A stretch of 36,377 nt of DNA from Deltaproteobacteria bacterium (GTDB taxonomy: Bacteria > Desulfobacterota > Desulfarculia > Desulfarculales > Desulfarculaceae): positions 1 through 36,377 of the forward strand of contig JAJZPI010000017.1 in assembly GCA_021811275.1 (NCBI GenBank). The letters run 5' to 3'. The translations under genes were made by a program, and so were the position numbers. Under the pieces are notes generated by a model that did no database searches, was not told the DNA's origin, and saw only the letters and a list, made by a program, of their open reading frames with translations. Each line of letters begins with the position of its first letter. Position 1 is the stretch's first letter. This document shows, piece by piece, positions 16,688 through 24,147 of the stretch.

Positions 16688-16724
16688 CACCCGGTGGCGG
16701 CGGCTAAGAGTTGGGGGGTGTCCC

Positions 16725-16757
16725 GGCCGGGGCGATTCATCGCCCCGGCCGAGGCTT
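16725..16757 (+). terminator. intrinsic terminator after the CheX-like gene
   Basis: A perfect 11-bp GC-rich stem (16725-16735 with 16740-16750) with loop TTCA is followed by gaggcTTTT. It closes the riboswitch-Sel1-CheX transcript. Confidence 0.75.
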
Positions 16758-16761
16758 TTGG

Positions 16762-17049
16762 CTAGTTCGGGTGCGCCAGGGCCAATGTGGTGTAGAGCAA
16801 GGGATAGCTCTGCACGGCCCTGCGGTTGCTGAAGAGCATCACCGCCGCCATGCCGATGTTGGGCAGGGTCGGGCGCAGATCGCGGCGCACCCCCTTGGGC
16901 AGCCAACCGCGCGGGGTGGGCTTGTTTTCATTTTCCAGGCGGGATTCGATGAGCCTGGCCAGAAGGGTGGTGGAGGGAGCGGCCAGGGACTCTCTCTGCG
17001 GCGCCCGGCCTTGGCCCGCCTGCTCGTTGATCAGATCCACGGGGATCAT
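16762..17049 (-). CDS. small hypothetical protein
   Basis: This is a 95-residue leftward ORF with no family that I recognise. It is charged in the first half (LLARLIESRLENENKPTPRGWLPKGVRRDLRPTLP) with a hydrophobic end (GMAAVMLFSNRRAVQSYPLLY). The ATG at 17049 has AGGAG 6 nt upstream, which is the main support. It is divergent from pheS and convergent with the CheX-like gene. Plus-strand frames over the same bases look like shadows. Confidence 0.5.
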   Translation of the reverse strand: MIPVDLINEQAGQGRAPQRESLAAPSTTLLARLIESRLENENKPTPRGWLPKGVRRDLRPTLPNIGMAAVMLFSNRRAVQSYPLLYTTLALAHPN

Positions 17050-17260
17050 GTCGTGCTCCTGCTTCAAGGTCCCCCCATGCTTTAGCAAGATGGATGCCGC
17101 CCGCCCTCACTTTTAATACCCAATAATAACGCCATATTGCACGAATGGTCTTGGCCACCGGAAGTTCGCGCGGCAGAATCTGCCCGGCGTTTTGGCGCCC
17201 GTGCGGCCAATTTTTGGCGGTCGCCCGCCGGGCGGAGCCGCGCTCCGAGGCAGCATTGTC

Positions 17261-17290
17261 TTGGCAAGCCCGCGAGGGTAAGTGTATAAA
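17261..17290 (+). promoter_or_regulatory. probable pheST promoter
   Basis: TTGGCA (17261-17266) and TATAAA (17285-17290) are separated by 18 bp, giving a leader of about 55 nt. No T-box or leader-peptide attenuator is obvious. The 17100-17260 stretch upstream has no gene that I can support. Confidence 0.5.
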
Positions 17291-17352
17291 ACACCAGGAT
17301 CCGGGCCCCCGCCCGGGCGTTGCCGTGTACCTGGTCAGAGCCGGGAGGTCGC

Positions 17353-18372
17353 ATGGACCAGATCAAGGACCAACTCGCCAAGGAGCTGTCGCAGGCCGCC
17401 TCGCTGGAGGAGGTGGAAAAGATACGCATCCAGTATATGGGCAAGAAGGGCTCCATCACCAATCTGAGCAAGACCGTGAACTTCGGTGCCATGGGCCCGG
17501 AGGAGCGCAAGGACTTCGGCCGGCGCTTCAATGAGATCAAGACCTGGGCCGATCAGGCCCTGGCCCAAGCCCAGGCCAGGCTGCGCCAAGGCGGCGGGGC
17601 CGCCGGGCCCATGCCCGTGGACCTGACCCTGCCCGGCGCGCGCGGCAGCCTGGGCTCCCTGCACCCCATAACCCTGGTGCAGATGGAGCTGGAGCAGATA
17701 TTCCAGGGCATGTCCTTCATCGTGGGCCAGGGCTACCACGTCGAGAGCGAGCACTACAACTTCGACGCCCTGAACATCCCCGGCGACCACCCGGCCCGGG
17801 AGATGCAGGATACCTTCTGGCTGACCAACGGCATGCTCATGCGCACCCACACCTCGGCCAACCAGGTGCGCATGATCGAGGCCCACGGCGTGCCCCTGCG
17901 CGCCATCTTCCCCGGCCGCTGCTTCCGCTACGAGGCCGTCGACGCCAGCCACGAGAACACCTTCTACCAACTGGAAGGCCTCATGGTGGACAGGAACGTG
18001 ACCATCTCCCACCTGATCGCGGTGATGAAGGCGCTCTTGAGCCAGGTTTTCCACCGCCCGGTGACCGTGCGCTTGCGGCCCGGCTACTTCCCCTTCGTGG
18101 AGCCCGGCTTCGAGCTGGACTGCCAATGCCTGATCTGCGAGGGCGTGGGCTGCAAGACCTGCAAGCAAAGCGGCTGGATAGAGCTTCTGCCCTGCGGCAT
18201 GATCCACCCCCGGGTGCTCGAGGCCGGGGGGGTGGACCCGGACCAGTGGAGCGGCTTCGCCTTCGGCCTGGGGCTCACCCGCCTGGCCATGATGAAGTTC
18301 GGCGTGCCTGAGATACGCCTGTTCAACAGCGGGGACCTGCGCTTTTTGGAGCAGTTTCCGGCCGCGGTCTAG
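17353..18372 (+). CDS. pheS: phenylalanyl-tRNA synthetase alpha subunit
   Basis: This is the catalytic subunit of the (alpha-beta)2 PheRS, 339 residues. The N-terminal coiled coil (1-85) binds tRNA. Class II motif 2 is GRCFRYEAVDASHENTFYQLEG and motif 3 is FGLGLTRLAMMKFG near the C-terminus. An insertion DCQCLICEGVGCKTCKQSGW (C257, C259, C262, C267, C270) looks like a zinc-binding Cys cluster, which also occurs in other bacterial PheS. The ATG at 17353 has GGGAGG 4 nt upstream; the earlier frame start at 17320 is not needed. It is followed 64 bp later by pheT. Confidence 0.97.
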   Translation: MDQIKDQLAKELSQAASLEEVEKIRIQYMGKKGSITNLSKTVNFGAMGPEERKDFGRRFNEIKTWADQALAQAQARLRQGGGAAGPMPVDLTLPGARGSLGSLHPITLVQMELEQIFQGMSFIVGQGYHVESEHYNFDALNIPGDHPAREMQDTFWLTNGMLMRTHTSANQVRMIEAHGVPLRAIFPGRCFRYEAVDASHENTFYQLEGLMVDRNVTISHLIAVMKALLSQVFHRPVTVRLRPGYFPFVEPGFELDCQCLICEGVGCKTCKQSGWIELLPCGMIHPRVLEAGGVDPDQWSGFAFGLGLTRLAMMKFGVPEIRLFNSGDLRFLEQFPAAV

Positions 18373-18436
18373 CCGCGCCGGCTGTTGGACGACTGGACCC
18401 CCGAGGGACCCCAAGCCTAGCTGAAAGGCCGCCCCC

Positions 18437-20818
18437 ATGAAAATATCCCTGGAATGGCTCGGCGAGTACGTCGACCTGAGCAATTTGGACCCCCAGCGCA
18501 TCGCCCTGGAACTGACCATGAAAACCGCCGAGGTGGAGGAGGTCCACCTCGTGAACTGCCACCTGGACAAGGTTGTGGTGGGCGAGGTGCTCTCCGCCCG
18601 GCCCGTCGAGGGCCGCGAGGGCCTGACCTGGGTCGAGGTCGGCCTGGGCGGCGAGATACTGAGCACGGTTTGCGGCGCGCCCAACCTGCGCCTGGGCATG
18701 AAGGCCCCCTTCGCCCCGCCGGGGGCGGTCCTGGCCGGCGGCGCGCGGGTGGAAAAGACCGTGCTGGCCGGTCTCGAAAGCCAGGGCATGCTCTGTTCGG
18801 CTAAGGAACTGGGCCTGGGCGAGTACCACGAGGTGGTCATGGACCTGCCCGAGAGCACCCCGGCGGGCAAGGCCCTCAAGGACCTGGCCCCGGCCCGTGA
18901 CCATCTAATCGAGATCGACAACAAGAGCGTGACCCACCGGCCCGACCTCTGGGGCCACTACGGCTTCGCCCGTGAGCTGGCCGCCATTTTCGGCCGCGAG
19001 CTCAAGCCCCTGGAGCAGGTCGACTTGAAGGGCTTCGACAACCTGCCGGCCTTCCCGGTGACGGTTGACGACTTCACTCTCTGCCCTGGCTACTGCTGCC
19101 TGCTCATGGAGGGCATCCGTCCCGCGCCCTCCCCCCTCATGATGCAGTGGAGGCTGCACGCCATCGGCCTGCGCGCCATCAACCTGCTCGTGGACCTGAC
19201 CAACTATGTCATGTACGAGGTCGGCCAGCCCATGCACGCCTTCGACGCCGACTGGCTCAAGGCCGTGCGCGTGGCCCCCCTGGGCGCGCCGGGCGAGTTC
19301 ACCACCCTGGACGGCCAGGCCCGCAAGATGTTGGCCGAGGACCTGATGATCTGGAACGAGAAGGAGCCGGTGGCCCTGGCCGGGATCATGGGCGGCCTGC
19401 ATTCGGAAGTCACCCCGGCCACAACCAGGCTCCTGCTGGAGGCGGCCAACTTCCAGCCCGGCTGCATCCGCCGCAGCTCGGTGCGGCTGGGCCTGCGCAC
19501 CGACGCCAGCCAGCGCTTCGAGAAGGACCTTCCCCAGGCCTTCATGCCCTTGGCCACCGCCCGCTTCTTGCGCCTGGCCGCCCAGGCCGGGCAGGAGCCC
19601 AAGGTGAAAAGCCGCTTTAGCCACGTGGGCGACCTGGGCCTCACACGGAGGTCTTTACGCATCCCGGCCGACTACGTGCCGCGCTACATGGGACAGGAGC
19701 TTTCCCTTGCGGAGACCGCCCGCATACTGGGGGCCATCGAGTTCGGCTGCCGTCAGGACGGCGAGGAGCTGTTGGTGGACATACCGCCCCACCGCAGCCG
19801 CCGCGACATCGGGGTTCGCCAGGATATCGTGGAGGAAGTTGCCCGTTTCTACGGCTACGACAACATCGAGGCCAAGCTGCCTGCCGTGGCCATCACCGAG
19901 TACGGCTTCAACGACATCCTGCGCGCCGAGCACAAGCTGCGACGGCTCCTGGCCCAGGGCCGGGGTTATAGCGAGGTGCACGCCTATTCCTGGCACGACG
20001 ACCGTTGGCTGGCCAAGATCGGCTGGGAACCCGGCGAATCGCTGACCCTGGCCAACCCCATCGCGCCCTACAAGTCGCGGCTGCGCCAGACGCTCATGCC
20101 CAACCTGCTGGAAATGATCCCACAGAACTACGCCCAGCGCGACGAGATCAAGCTTTTTGAGGTGGGCCGGGTTTACGCCCCGGCGGGCGGGGGCTCTCGC
20201 GAGACCACCCGTCTGGGCGCAGTGGCCTTTTCCGCCGGCGGCCAGGCCGAACTGGAGCCCCTCTTCCTGGAGATGAAAGGCCTGCTCGAAGACGCGGCCC
20301 AGGTCTTGGGCTGCGGGCCCCTGGAATTGAAGCCGGGGCGGGCCGACGCCACGGCCTGGGCCCGAGCCGGAGCGCATTTGGAAATATGGCAGGGGGGGGT
20401 CCGGCGCGGCGAGTTGGGCTATCTCAGCGGCCCCATCCTGGAGGCATTCAAGAGCAATGCCCAGATGGCTTGGCTGGAGATGGAGTTGGAGGAGCTGCCG
20501 CTGTTGGCATACCCCGCCCTGGAGGTTTCCCTGCCCTCGGCCTTCCCCGGCTCCTGGCTGGACTTCTCCATCCTTTGGCCGGCGGCCAAGGGCTACGCCG
20601 CCCTGGCCACGCTGCTGGACGAGTACCAGGACGACCTGGTGCAGGAGCGCCAGTTCGTCATAGCCTACAGCGGGCGCGGCCTGGACAAAGGCGTGAAGAG
20701 CTACACCTTCCGCTATTGGATCGGCCTGGCCGACCGCACCCTGACCAAGGAGGACATCGACGGCTGCAAGGAGCGCTTCCTGGGCTTCCTGGCCGCCAGC
20801 GGTCTGCAAATTCGCTAG
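18437..20818 (+). CDS. pheT: phenylalanyl-tRNA synthetase beta subunit
   Basis: This is the 793-residue beta subunit, full length for the family. The order is the N-terminal MKISLEWLGEYVDL segment, an EMAP-like tRNA-binding domain (about 40-150, VVGEVLSARPVEG through GLESQGMLCSAKELGLG), B3/B4 editing domain (about 200-380, including GLRAINLLVDLTNYVMYEVGQPMHAFD), B5 domain (about 400-475), catalytic-like core, and the ferredoxin-fold anticodon-binding domain at the end (about 695-793). The editing domain would hydrolyse mis-charged Tyr-tRNA(Phe). The ribosome site is a modest AAAGG. It is co-transcribed with pheS. Confidence 0.97.
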   Translation: MKISLEWLGEYVDLSNLDPQRIALELTMKTAEVEEVHLVNCHLDKVVVGEVLSARPVEGREGLTWVEVGLGGEILSTVCGAPNLRLGMKAPFAPPGAVLAGGARVEKTVLAGLESQGMLCSAKELGLGEYHEVVMDLPESTPAGKALKDLAPARDHLIEIDNKSVTHRPDLWGHYGFARELAAIFGRELKPLEQVDLKGFDNLPAFPVTVDDFTLCPGYCCLLMEGIRPAPSPLMMQWRLHAIGLRAINLLVDLTNYVMYEVGQPMHAFDADWLKAVRVAPLGAPGEFTTLDGQARKMLAEDLMIWNEKEPVALAGIMGGLHSEVTPATTRLLLEAANFQPGCIRRSSVRLGLRTDASQRFEKDLPQAFMPLATARFLRLAAQAGQEPKVKSRFSHVGDLGLTRRSLRIPADYVPRYMGQELSLAETARILGAIEFGCRQDGEELLVDIPPHRSRRDIGVRQDIVEEVARFYGYDNIEAKLPAVAITEYGFNDILRAEHKLRRLLAQGRGYSEVHAYSWHDDRWLAKIGWEPGESLTLANPIAPYKSRLRQTLMPNLLEMIPQNYAQRDEIKLFEVGRVYAPAGGGSRETTRLGAVAFSAGGQAELEPLFLEMKGLLEDAAQVLGCGPLELKPGRADATAWARAGAHLEIWQGGVRRGELGYLSGPILEAFKSNAQMAWLEMELEELPLLAYPALEVSLPSAFPGSWLDFSILWPAAKGYAALATLLDEYQDDLVQERQFVIAYSGRGLDKGVKSYTFRYWIGLADRTLTKEDIDGCKERFLGFLAASGLQIR

Positions 20819-20867
20819 ACCTTGGCCCACCCGGGGCGACCGGCCCCGGACGGGCTTCCCACCCAAC

Positions 20868-20954
20868 GCCTGGGTGGTGGAACTGGTAGACACAGGGGAC
20901 TTAAAATCCCCAGACCGCAAGGTCGTGCGGGTTCGACTCCCGCCCCAGGCACCA
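20868..20954 (+). tRNA. tRNA-Leu (anticodon TAA)
   Basis: The 87-nt tRNA is complete with encoded CCA. The acceptor GCCTGGG pairs with CCCAGGC, the anticodon stem is GGGGA/TCCCC with loop CTTAAAA (anticodon TAA), the long variable arm is GACC-GCAA-GGTC, and the T arm is GCGGG/CCCGC. The long variable arm and anticodon make it Leu. It is the attachment site of the integrated element that follows, and its 3' portion is duplicated at 26269-26327. Confidence 0.96.
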
Positions 20955-20955
20955 A
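20898..20955 (+). repeat. left attachment site (within the intact tRNA-Leu)
   Basis: A 16-bp block (20898-20913, GACTTAAAATCCCCAG) and a 32-bp block (20924-20955, T arm, acceptor and CCA) are identical to the right copy. The variable arm between them differs: ACCGCAAGGT here against CCCGAACAGGG at the right end. Confidence 0.9.
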
Positions 20956-21011
20956 TAAAAACAATTAATTACACATAATGCCTGACTATCTAGTCGGGTA
21001 TTAAATGTTAT

Positions 21012-21036
21012 CGGGTAAGCACCAGGTAAGCACGGG
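21012..21036 (+). repeat. left arm-type integrase repeats
   Basis: CGGGTAAGCA (21012-21021) and CAGGTAAGCA (21023-21032) followed by CGGG match the right-end cluster at 26130-26154 in 24 of 25 bases, in the same orientation. Placement about 60 bp inside the att site fits integrase arm binding. The rest of 20956-21151 holds an 11-bp palindrome CTCTAGTAGAG (21060-21070) and no gene. Confidence 0.7.
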
Positions 21037-21151
21037 AACGATTTTCGCGCTTCGCCACCCTCTAGTAGAGCTAGTCTGACCCCCTTGCCTTTTGGTGCCC
21101 TGCCAGGGCAGAATGGGCCAACCTGCCGCTTGCTTTCTTCGGGGGGAAGCC

Positions 21152-21445
21152 ATGAAAGCAGCCGTCGCCGTCGTCTTGGTTCTCGTCTTGGCTGGGCCGA
21201 TCATGGTCTATGCCCAGGATGATGATGAGGGGACCATTTCACCTCAAGGGCTCCTGCCGCCCTATCAGCAAGACGCCTACGGGCCGGGCCACCACATGGA
21301 CGGGACAGGTAGGCCCTTCACCTACACACCTCAGAACACCAATGACAGGTTGCCGGTTATGGGTCCTGTCCAGCGGGATGCCTACGGGCTAGGGGTCCAC
21401 ATGGACCAGTATGGCCGGCCTGTGCAGGACAAGCCGGGGTGGTGA
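21152..21445 (+). CDS. small exported protein with two DAYG-GxHMD repeats (element cargo)
   Basis: This is a 97-residue protein with a clear signal peptide (MKAAVAVVLVLVLAGPIMVYAQ, cleavage after YAQ) and a mature part built of two copies of a roughly 22-residue unit: QQDAYGPGHHMDGTGRPFTYTP and QRDAYGLGVHMDQYGRPVQDKP share DAYG-x-G-x-HMD-x2-GRP. The conserved His, Asp and Tyr could bind metal or ligand, but no function is known to me. The ATG at 21152 follows GGGGGGAAGCC. It is oriented opposite to the element's other genes, together with the next lipoprotein gene. Confidence 0.75.
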   Translation: MKAAVAVVLVLVLAGPIMVYAQDDDEGTISPQGLLPPYQQDAYGPGHHMDGTGRPFTYTPQNTNDRLPVMGPVQRDAYGLGVHMDQYGRPVQDKPGW

Positions 21446-21474
21446 GCACTATCTCTGGACTGGAACATGTCAAA

Positions 21475-21780
21475 ATGAAAAAGATTGCCACCCTTTTGGT
21501 AGTAACCTTTCTGTTTGCCGGCTGCGTTGCCCACTCACCAGCAAGGGAATCGCTGACACCGCAAGTGGGCAAAGCCACATTTGAGGACCTAGTGTCTACC
21601 TATGGGCCGCCCAATGCCCAACAGGAGGCCAAAGGGATGCTAGTCTGCCGGTGGGATGATATTCATGACAAACGAACGGTGGTGAGCATTGGGTCGCCAG
21701 ACGGGGGATACCGTCCTACTCCGCTGATCGCAAGCTTTTCGCTGGGGGACCAGGTATTGCGAGGCTTCCAGTTGCCGTGA
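21475..21780 (+). CDS. small lipoprotein (element cargo)
   Basis: This is a 101-residue lipoprotein: the signal MKKIATLLVVTFLFAGC has a lipobox FAGC with the lipidated Cys at position 17. The mature part has VGKATFEDLVSTYGPPNAQQ, resembling the first repeat-like segment of SmpA/BamE-fold outer-membrane lipoproteins, followed by a beta-rich tail (LIASFSLGDQVLRGFQLP). This resemblance is weak evidence for a fold and none for a role. The ATG at 21475 lies 29 bp after the preceding stop, so the two are likely co-transcribed. Confidence 0.75.
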   Translation: MKKIATLLVVTFLFAGCVAHSPARESLTPQVGKATFEDLVSTYGPPNAQQEAKGMLVCRWDDIHDKRTVVSIGSPDGGYRPTPLIASFSLGDQVLRGFQLP

Positions 21781-21850
21781 CATAAATCCCTCGGCCTGCT
21801 AGCCAGCACCAATTTTACCAAAGGGCAGCCCCGGCAAGGGGCAGGGCAGC

Positions 21851-22075
21851 TTATTGCTTGGCTGCTGTTTGTAGGTCGTCCACCGCCCGCGCCAACTCTG
21901 GCAGCAAGACCACGTTAACGGTCAGCCCTTTCTTGGTGGGCTTGTACTGGCCGGCTGTGTTGTCATACCAGAACACCCGAAGATCGGCGTAGGTCTTGCC
22001 CTGATACTCGTAGATGCTGGCCCTCACTTGCTCCAAGGCGTTTTTGTCGAAGCTGTAGACCGTTTCTTTGTCCAT
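21851..22075 (-). CDS. PC4/p15-family ssDNA-binding protein
   Basis: This 74-residue protein matches the C-terminal PC4 domain (YSFDKNALEQVRASIYEYQGKTYADLRVFW then PTKKGLTVNV), which forms a dimer that binds single-stranded DNA. Bacterial homologues are often found in phages and mobile elements. Here it most likely assists replication or recombination of the element. GGAGG lies 5 nt before the ATG. It lies downstream of the initiator-like gene on the same strand. Confidence 0.85.
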   Translation of the reverse strand: MDKETVYSFDKNALEQVRASIYEYQGKTYADLRVFWYDNTAGQYKPTKKGLTVNVVLLPELARAVDDLQTAAKQ

Positions 22076-22155
22076 GGAACCCTCCGATATCAGAAATCAG
22101 CTTGCGCGTGTGCGCGAGTGAGTCGCCGCCCCCCTCTACACATCTAGGAAAAGGG

Positions 22156-22287
22156 TTAACCCTCCCTCACTTTATCTTTTGCGAGTGCTCTCACGATTAT
22201 TGAGATAACGTGAAGGGCCTTACGTTTTGGCAGTCCCGCTTCTTGTCTTAGATGCTTTTCAAGTTCTCTCTTTTGTTCCGGAGTCAT
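22156..22287 (-). CDS. small 43-residue basic helical protein
   Basis: This short leftward ORF was found by reading the gap between the initiator and PC4 genes. It starts ATG (22285-22287), ends TAA (22156-22158), and is preceded by GGAAGGGAAGAA, a good ribosome site. The product is 43 residues, beginning MTPEQKRELEKHLRQEAGLP and ending with KDKVREG. It is charged and helical, with a hydrophobic middle (HVISIIVRALA). No family is recognised. Its stop codon lies in a 12-bp palindrome AGGGTTAACCCT (22152-22163). It may be a regulatory protein of replication. Confidence 0.55.
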   Translation of the reverse strand: MTPEQKRELEKHLRQEAGLPKRKALHVISIIVRALAKDKVREG

Positions 22288-22381
22288 TTCTTCCCTTCCA
22301 GTCGATATCCTCCCTGTCCGGGAGGTCAGGGAGGTGTGGTTCTCTGGTTAAATGCTTTTTCAAAGACTGGTTAAGATATAG

Positions 22382-23263
22382 TTACCGTTCCCTCGTGAGC
22401 GTTCGCCGGTTCCCAGATGAGCGTTCATCGGTACACAAATGATCGTTCAGCGGTTCCCTGGTGAGCGTTCGCCTGTAACTGGCTTTATTTGCATTATTTT
22501 TTCTTTGGGCTTCCTGGGCTGCCCTGAAGGCCCTAAGTGCGTCCCCCTTGGGCGTGGCTGCTTCTGCCCGGTCCCGCTTTAGCTGCTCTATTATTCTTGG
22601 TGCGTGCGTCCCAGGGTCATGCGGTAATAGCAGGCCGGGTTCCAGGTCATCGCTAGTCAGGACCGCAAGCCCACAATGAAACAACCAGGACCGGGCTCGT
22701 CTGAAGGTAGGTCCAGTTAGGCCAGAAAGCCGGCGAAGCTCGTTTGGGTCAAAAAGCGTTGCCGGGAGAAATTGGGCTTTCACATCATCCCAGGCAGTGG
22801 GTTCATTCTCCTCGTATTCAGGGTTCCAGTCTGGTAGGGCCTTCTGACCCACCCAGGCAAGCGCTTTCATCACCAGGTAAAGTCTTCGGGCGCTCTCCGG
22901 CATTGCCGCCCATGTCCCGCCCATGACCAAAGACCGGTTTAGGCGCAGCCAATCACGCGGCTCTAGGTCGCCAGGGTAAGTCGCGTACAACATTCTCCAG
23001 GCACGCTTACCGCCGCTAAGGATTTCCGGTTTGAGCCATTTTTTTTCTTCAAGCGCTCTGAGGATCACCGGAACATCCGCTTTACGGATTCCTGCTAGCG
23101 TGGCCACACGAGCCAAGCTAGGCCAAGCAAGGCGGGTCCGGCGGTCTTCATGGGCGGCTACCACGACCAGCACTGCCAGGTTACGAGTTGACCCTTCAGC
23201 AAGTGCCCCCTCTCGAATCTGGCCGGCAAGGGGCAGCAAGATAAACCCTTCATCCCTCGACAT
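22382..23263 (-). CDS. winged-helix replication-initiator-like protein
   Basis: This 293-residue protein looks like a phage/plasmid initiator: an N-terminal helix-turn-helix region (LAVLVVVAAHEDRRTRLAWPSLARVATLAGIRKADVPVILRALEEKKWLKP, about 28-80) is followed by a second predicted winged-helix segment (DPNELRRLSGLTGPTFRRARSWLFHCGLAVL) and a basic tail. No Walker motif or HUH motif is visible, so it would act as a DNA-binding initiator rather than helicase or relaxase. The last 30 codons are the four 22-bp iterons, the same arrangement as lambda gene O carrying its own origin. It overlaps the Cys-rich gene upstream by 14 bp. The initiator role is inferred from the iterons. Confidence 0.65.
   Translation of the reverse strand: MSRDEGFILLPLAGQIREGALAEGSTRNLAVLVVVAAHEDRRTRLAWPSLARVATLAGIRKADVPVILRALEEKKWLKPEILSGGKRAWRMLYATYPGDLEPRDWLRLNRSLVMGGTWAAMPESARRLYLVMKALAWVGQKALPDWNPEYEENEPTAWDDVKAQFLPATLFDPNELRRLSGLTGPTFRRARSWLFHCGLAVLTSDDLEPGLLLPHDPGTHAPRIIEQLKRDRAEAATPKGDALRAFRAAQEAQRKNNANKASYRRTLTREPLNDHLCTDERSSGNRRTLTRER
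22385..22472. repeat. four tandem 22-bp iterons (candidate replication origin)
   Basis: Copies are 22385-22406, 22407-22428, 22429-22450 and 22451-22472, head to tail without spacers. The consensus is CGGTTCCCTGGTGAGCGTTCGC; the third copy is most divergent. The period is not a multiple of three although the DNA is coding, so selection acts on DNA. An AT-richer stretch lies beside it (22100-22380). Iterons of 20-22 bp are typical of theta-type origins. Confidence 0.8.
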
Positions 23264-23792
23264 GGGACACCATCGCGGTGTTGAGCTGGTTATCTGAAAG
23301 CACCGGCCCTACCTCCGAGCTTTCGCTACCAGGGCGGGTTTCTGATTCTGATTCTTCTCCTAGAGGCCAAGGGCCGTCTGCGGCTTGTTCCTCCGAAAAC
23401 TGGCCCACAGCGGGCCTCTGATTAGCTTGGCGGGCCTGTTTCGCCTTGGCTTTGGTCTGCCGGCGAGCCTCTGCCGTCCTGTAGACCCAGAGGGGGCAGG
23501 GGCTCCCGTCGTGATAGTCGTCGGCCCTGAGCTTGCCGTTGCAGGCCGTGACCGCTTTCGTGCTGCCCCGGTGCTCTCCCATGATGTCAGCCCCCCCTGC
23601 ACACACGAGGCAATATCTCACCATTGCCTGGGACGGGCTGAGCCCTAGCCCTTTGGTCCCGCTTCCCAGCCGAAGCGGCCATAGAGGACAATCCTTGGCT
23701 GGGCAGAGCTTGACTTCTTTGCGGGAGTTCAGGCAGCACCACAGGCACCGCTTGCGTATCGCCTGCATAGGCGTCAGGGCTGGGTACTCCAT
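23250..23792 (-). CDS. Cys-rich phage-type protein
   Basis: This is a 180-residue protein with two Cys groups, probably zinc-binding: CLWCCLNSRKEVKLCPAKDC (about 15-35) with following CPLWPLRLG, and CLVCAGG then CNGKL and CPLWVYR. The motif RKEVKLCPAKDCPLWPLR is one I associate with prophage and satellite genes of unknown role. The C-terminal third is hydrophilic and low complexity (KAKAKQARQANQRP, then acidic). It overlaps the initiator-like gene by 14 bp and follows the alpA-like gene by 8 bp, so one operon is likely. Confidence 0.7.
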   Translation of the reverse strand: MEYPALTPMQAIRKRCLWCCLNSRKEVKLCPAKDCPLWPLRLGSGTKGLGLSPSQAMVRYCLVCAGGADIMGEHRGSTKAVTACNGKLRADDYHDGSPCPLWVYRTAEARRQTKAKAKQARQANQRPAVGQFSEEQAADGPWPLGEESESETRPGSESSEVGPVLSDNQLNTAMVSHVEG

Positions 23793-23800
23793 GGCCGCAC

Positions 23801-24010
23801 CTAAGCAGCCTGGGGGCCGGGGTCGCTAGTCGACCGGCGGGCGCCGTTGTTCGCCCACTCCGTAAGATCATCCACGGCGTATCTGACAGATCGGCCCATC
23901 TTTCGGTAAATAGGCCCACGGCCATCAAGCCGCATTTTTTCGAGGGTCCGGCGGCTCAAACGAAGAAAGTGTGCTGCTTCTGTGGTAGTGACATACGAGA
24001 TTTCTGACAT
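23801..24010 (-). CDS. AlpA-like excisionase/regulator
   Basis: This is a 69-residue MerR-like helix-turn-helix protein (TTTEAAHFLRLSRRTLEKMRLDGRGPIYRKMGRSVRYAVDDLTEWA), typical of AlpA and excisionase proteins of integrated elements. In P4-like elements and phage-inducible islands such a protein controls integrase or replication genes; the same role is inferred here. The ATG at 24010 lies 10 bp from a nested inverted repeat that may be its operator. It heads the replication operon. Confidence 0.88.
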   Translation of the reverse strand: MSEISYVTTTEAAHFLRLSRRTLEKMRLDGRGPIYRKMGRSVRYAVDDLTEWANNGARRSTSDPGPQAA

Positions 24011-24020
24011 GGTTCACTCC

Positions 24021-24059
24021 AAGGCAATGCGTCCAACAGACGCGTTTTTAGTCTGCCTT
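24021..24059. promoter_or_regulatory. nested inverted repeats upstream of the alpA-like gene
   Basis: The outer arms AAGGCA (24021-24026) and TGCCTT (24054-24059) enclose GCGTC-CAACA-GACGC (24029-24043). They lie just upstream of the alpA start, on the promoter side, and may be an operator or attenuator. A T5 run follows the inner stem on the + strand, so a + strand terminator is also possible. Confidence 0.4.
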
Positions 24060-24104
24060 AGGGATACACCAGGTCAGGCCGGGGGGCAAAATGACTAGTT
24101 GGAA

Positions 24105-24129
24105 AATAAGAATAATATCAAAATATTAT
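24105..24129 (-). terminator. terminator of the unknown gene at 24148-24744
   Basis: ATAATAT (24112-24118) pairs with ATATTAT (24123-24129) around CAAA. On the minus strand it is followed by TCTTATTTT. It separates the unknown gene from the alpA operon. Confidence 0.5.
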
Positions 24130-24147
24130 GGTGGTAGAAAAGTTGCT

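Noticed and set aside
22227-22442. 71-codon rightward frame over the iterons
   Set aside because: It is antisense to the initiator-like gene end and the 43-codon ORF, without ribosome site or motif.
22385-22472. CRISPR array
   Set aside because: The repeats are directly tandem without spacers and lie in a coding region; they fit iterons.
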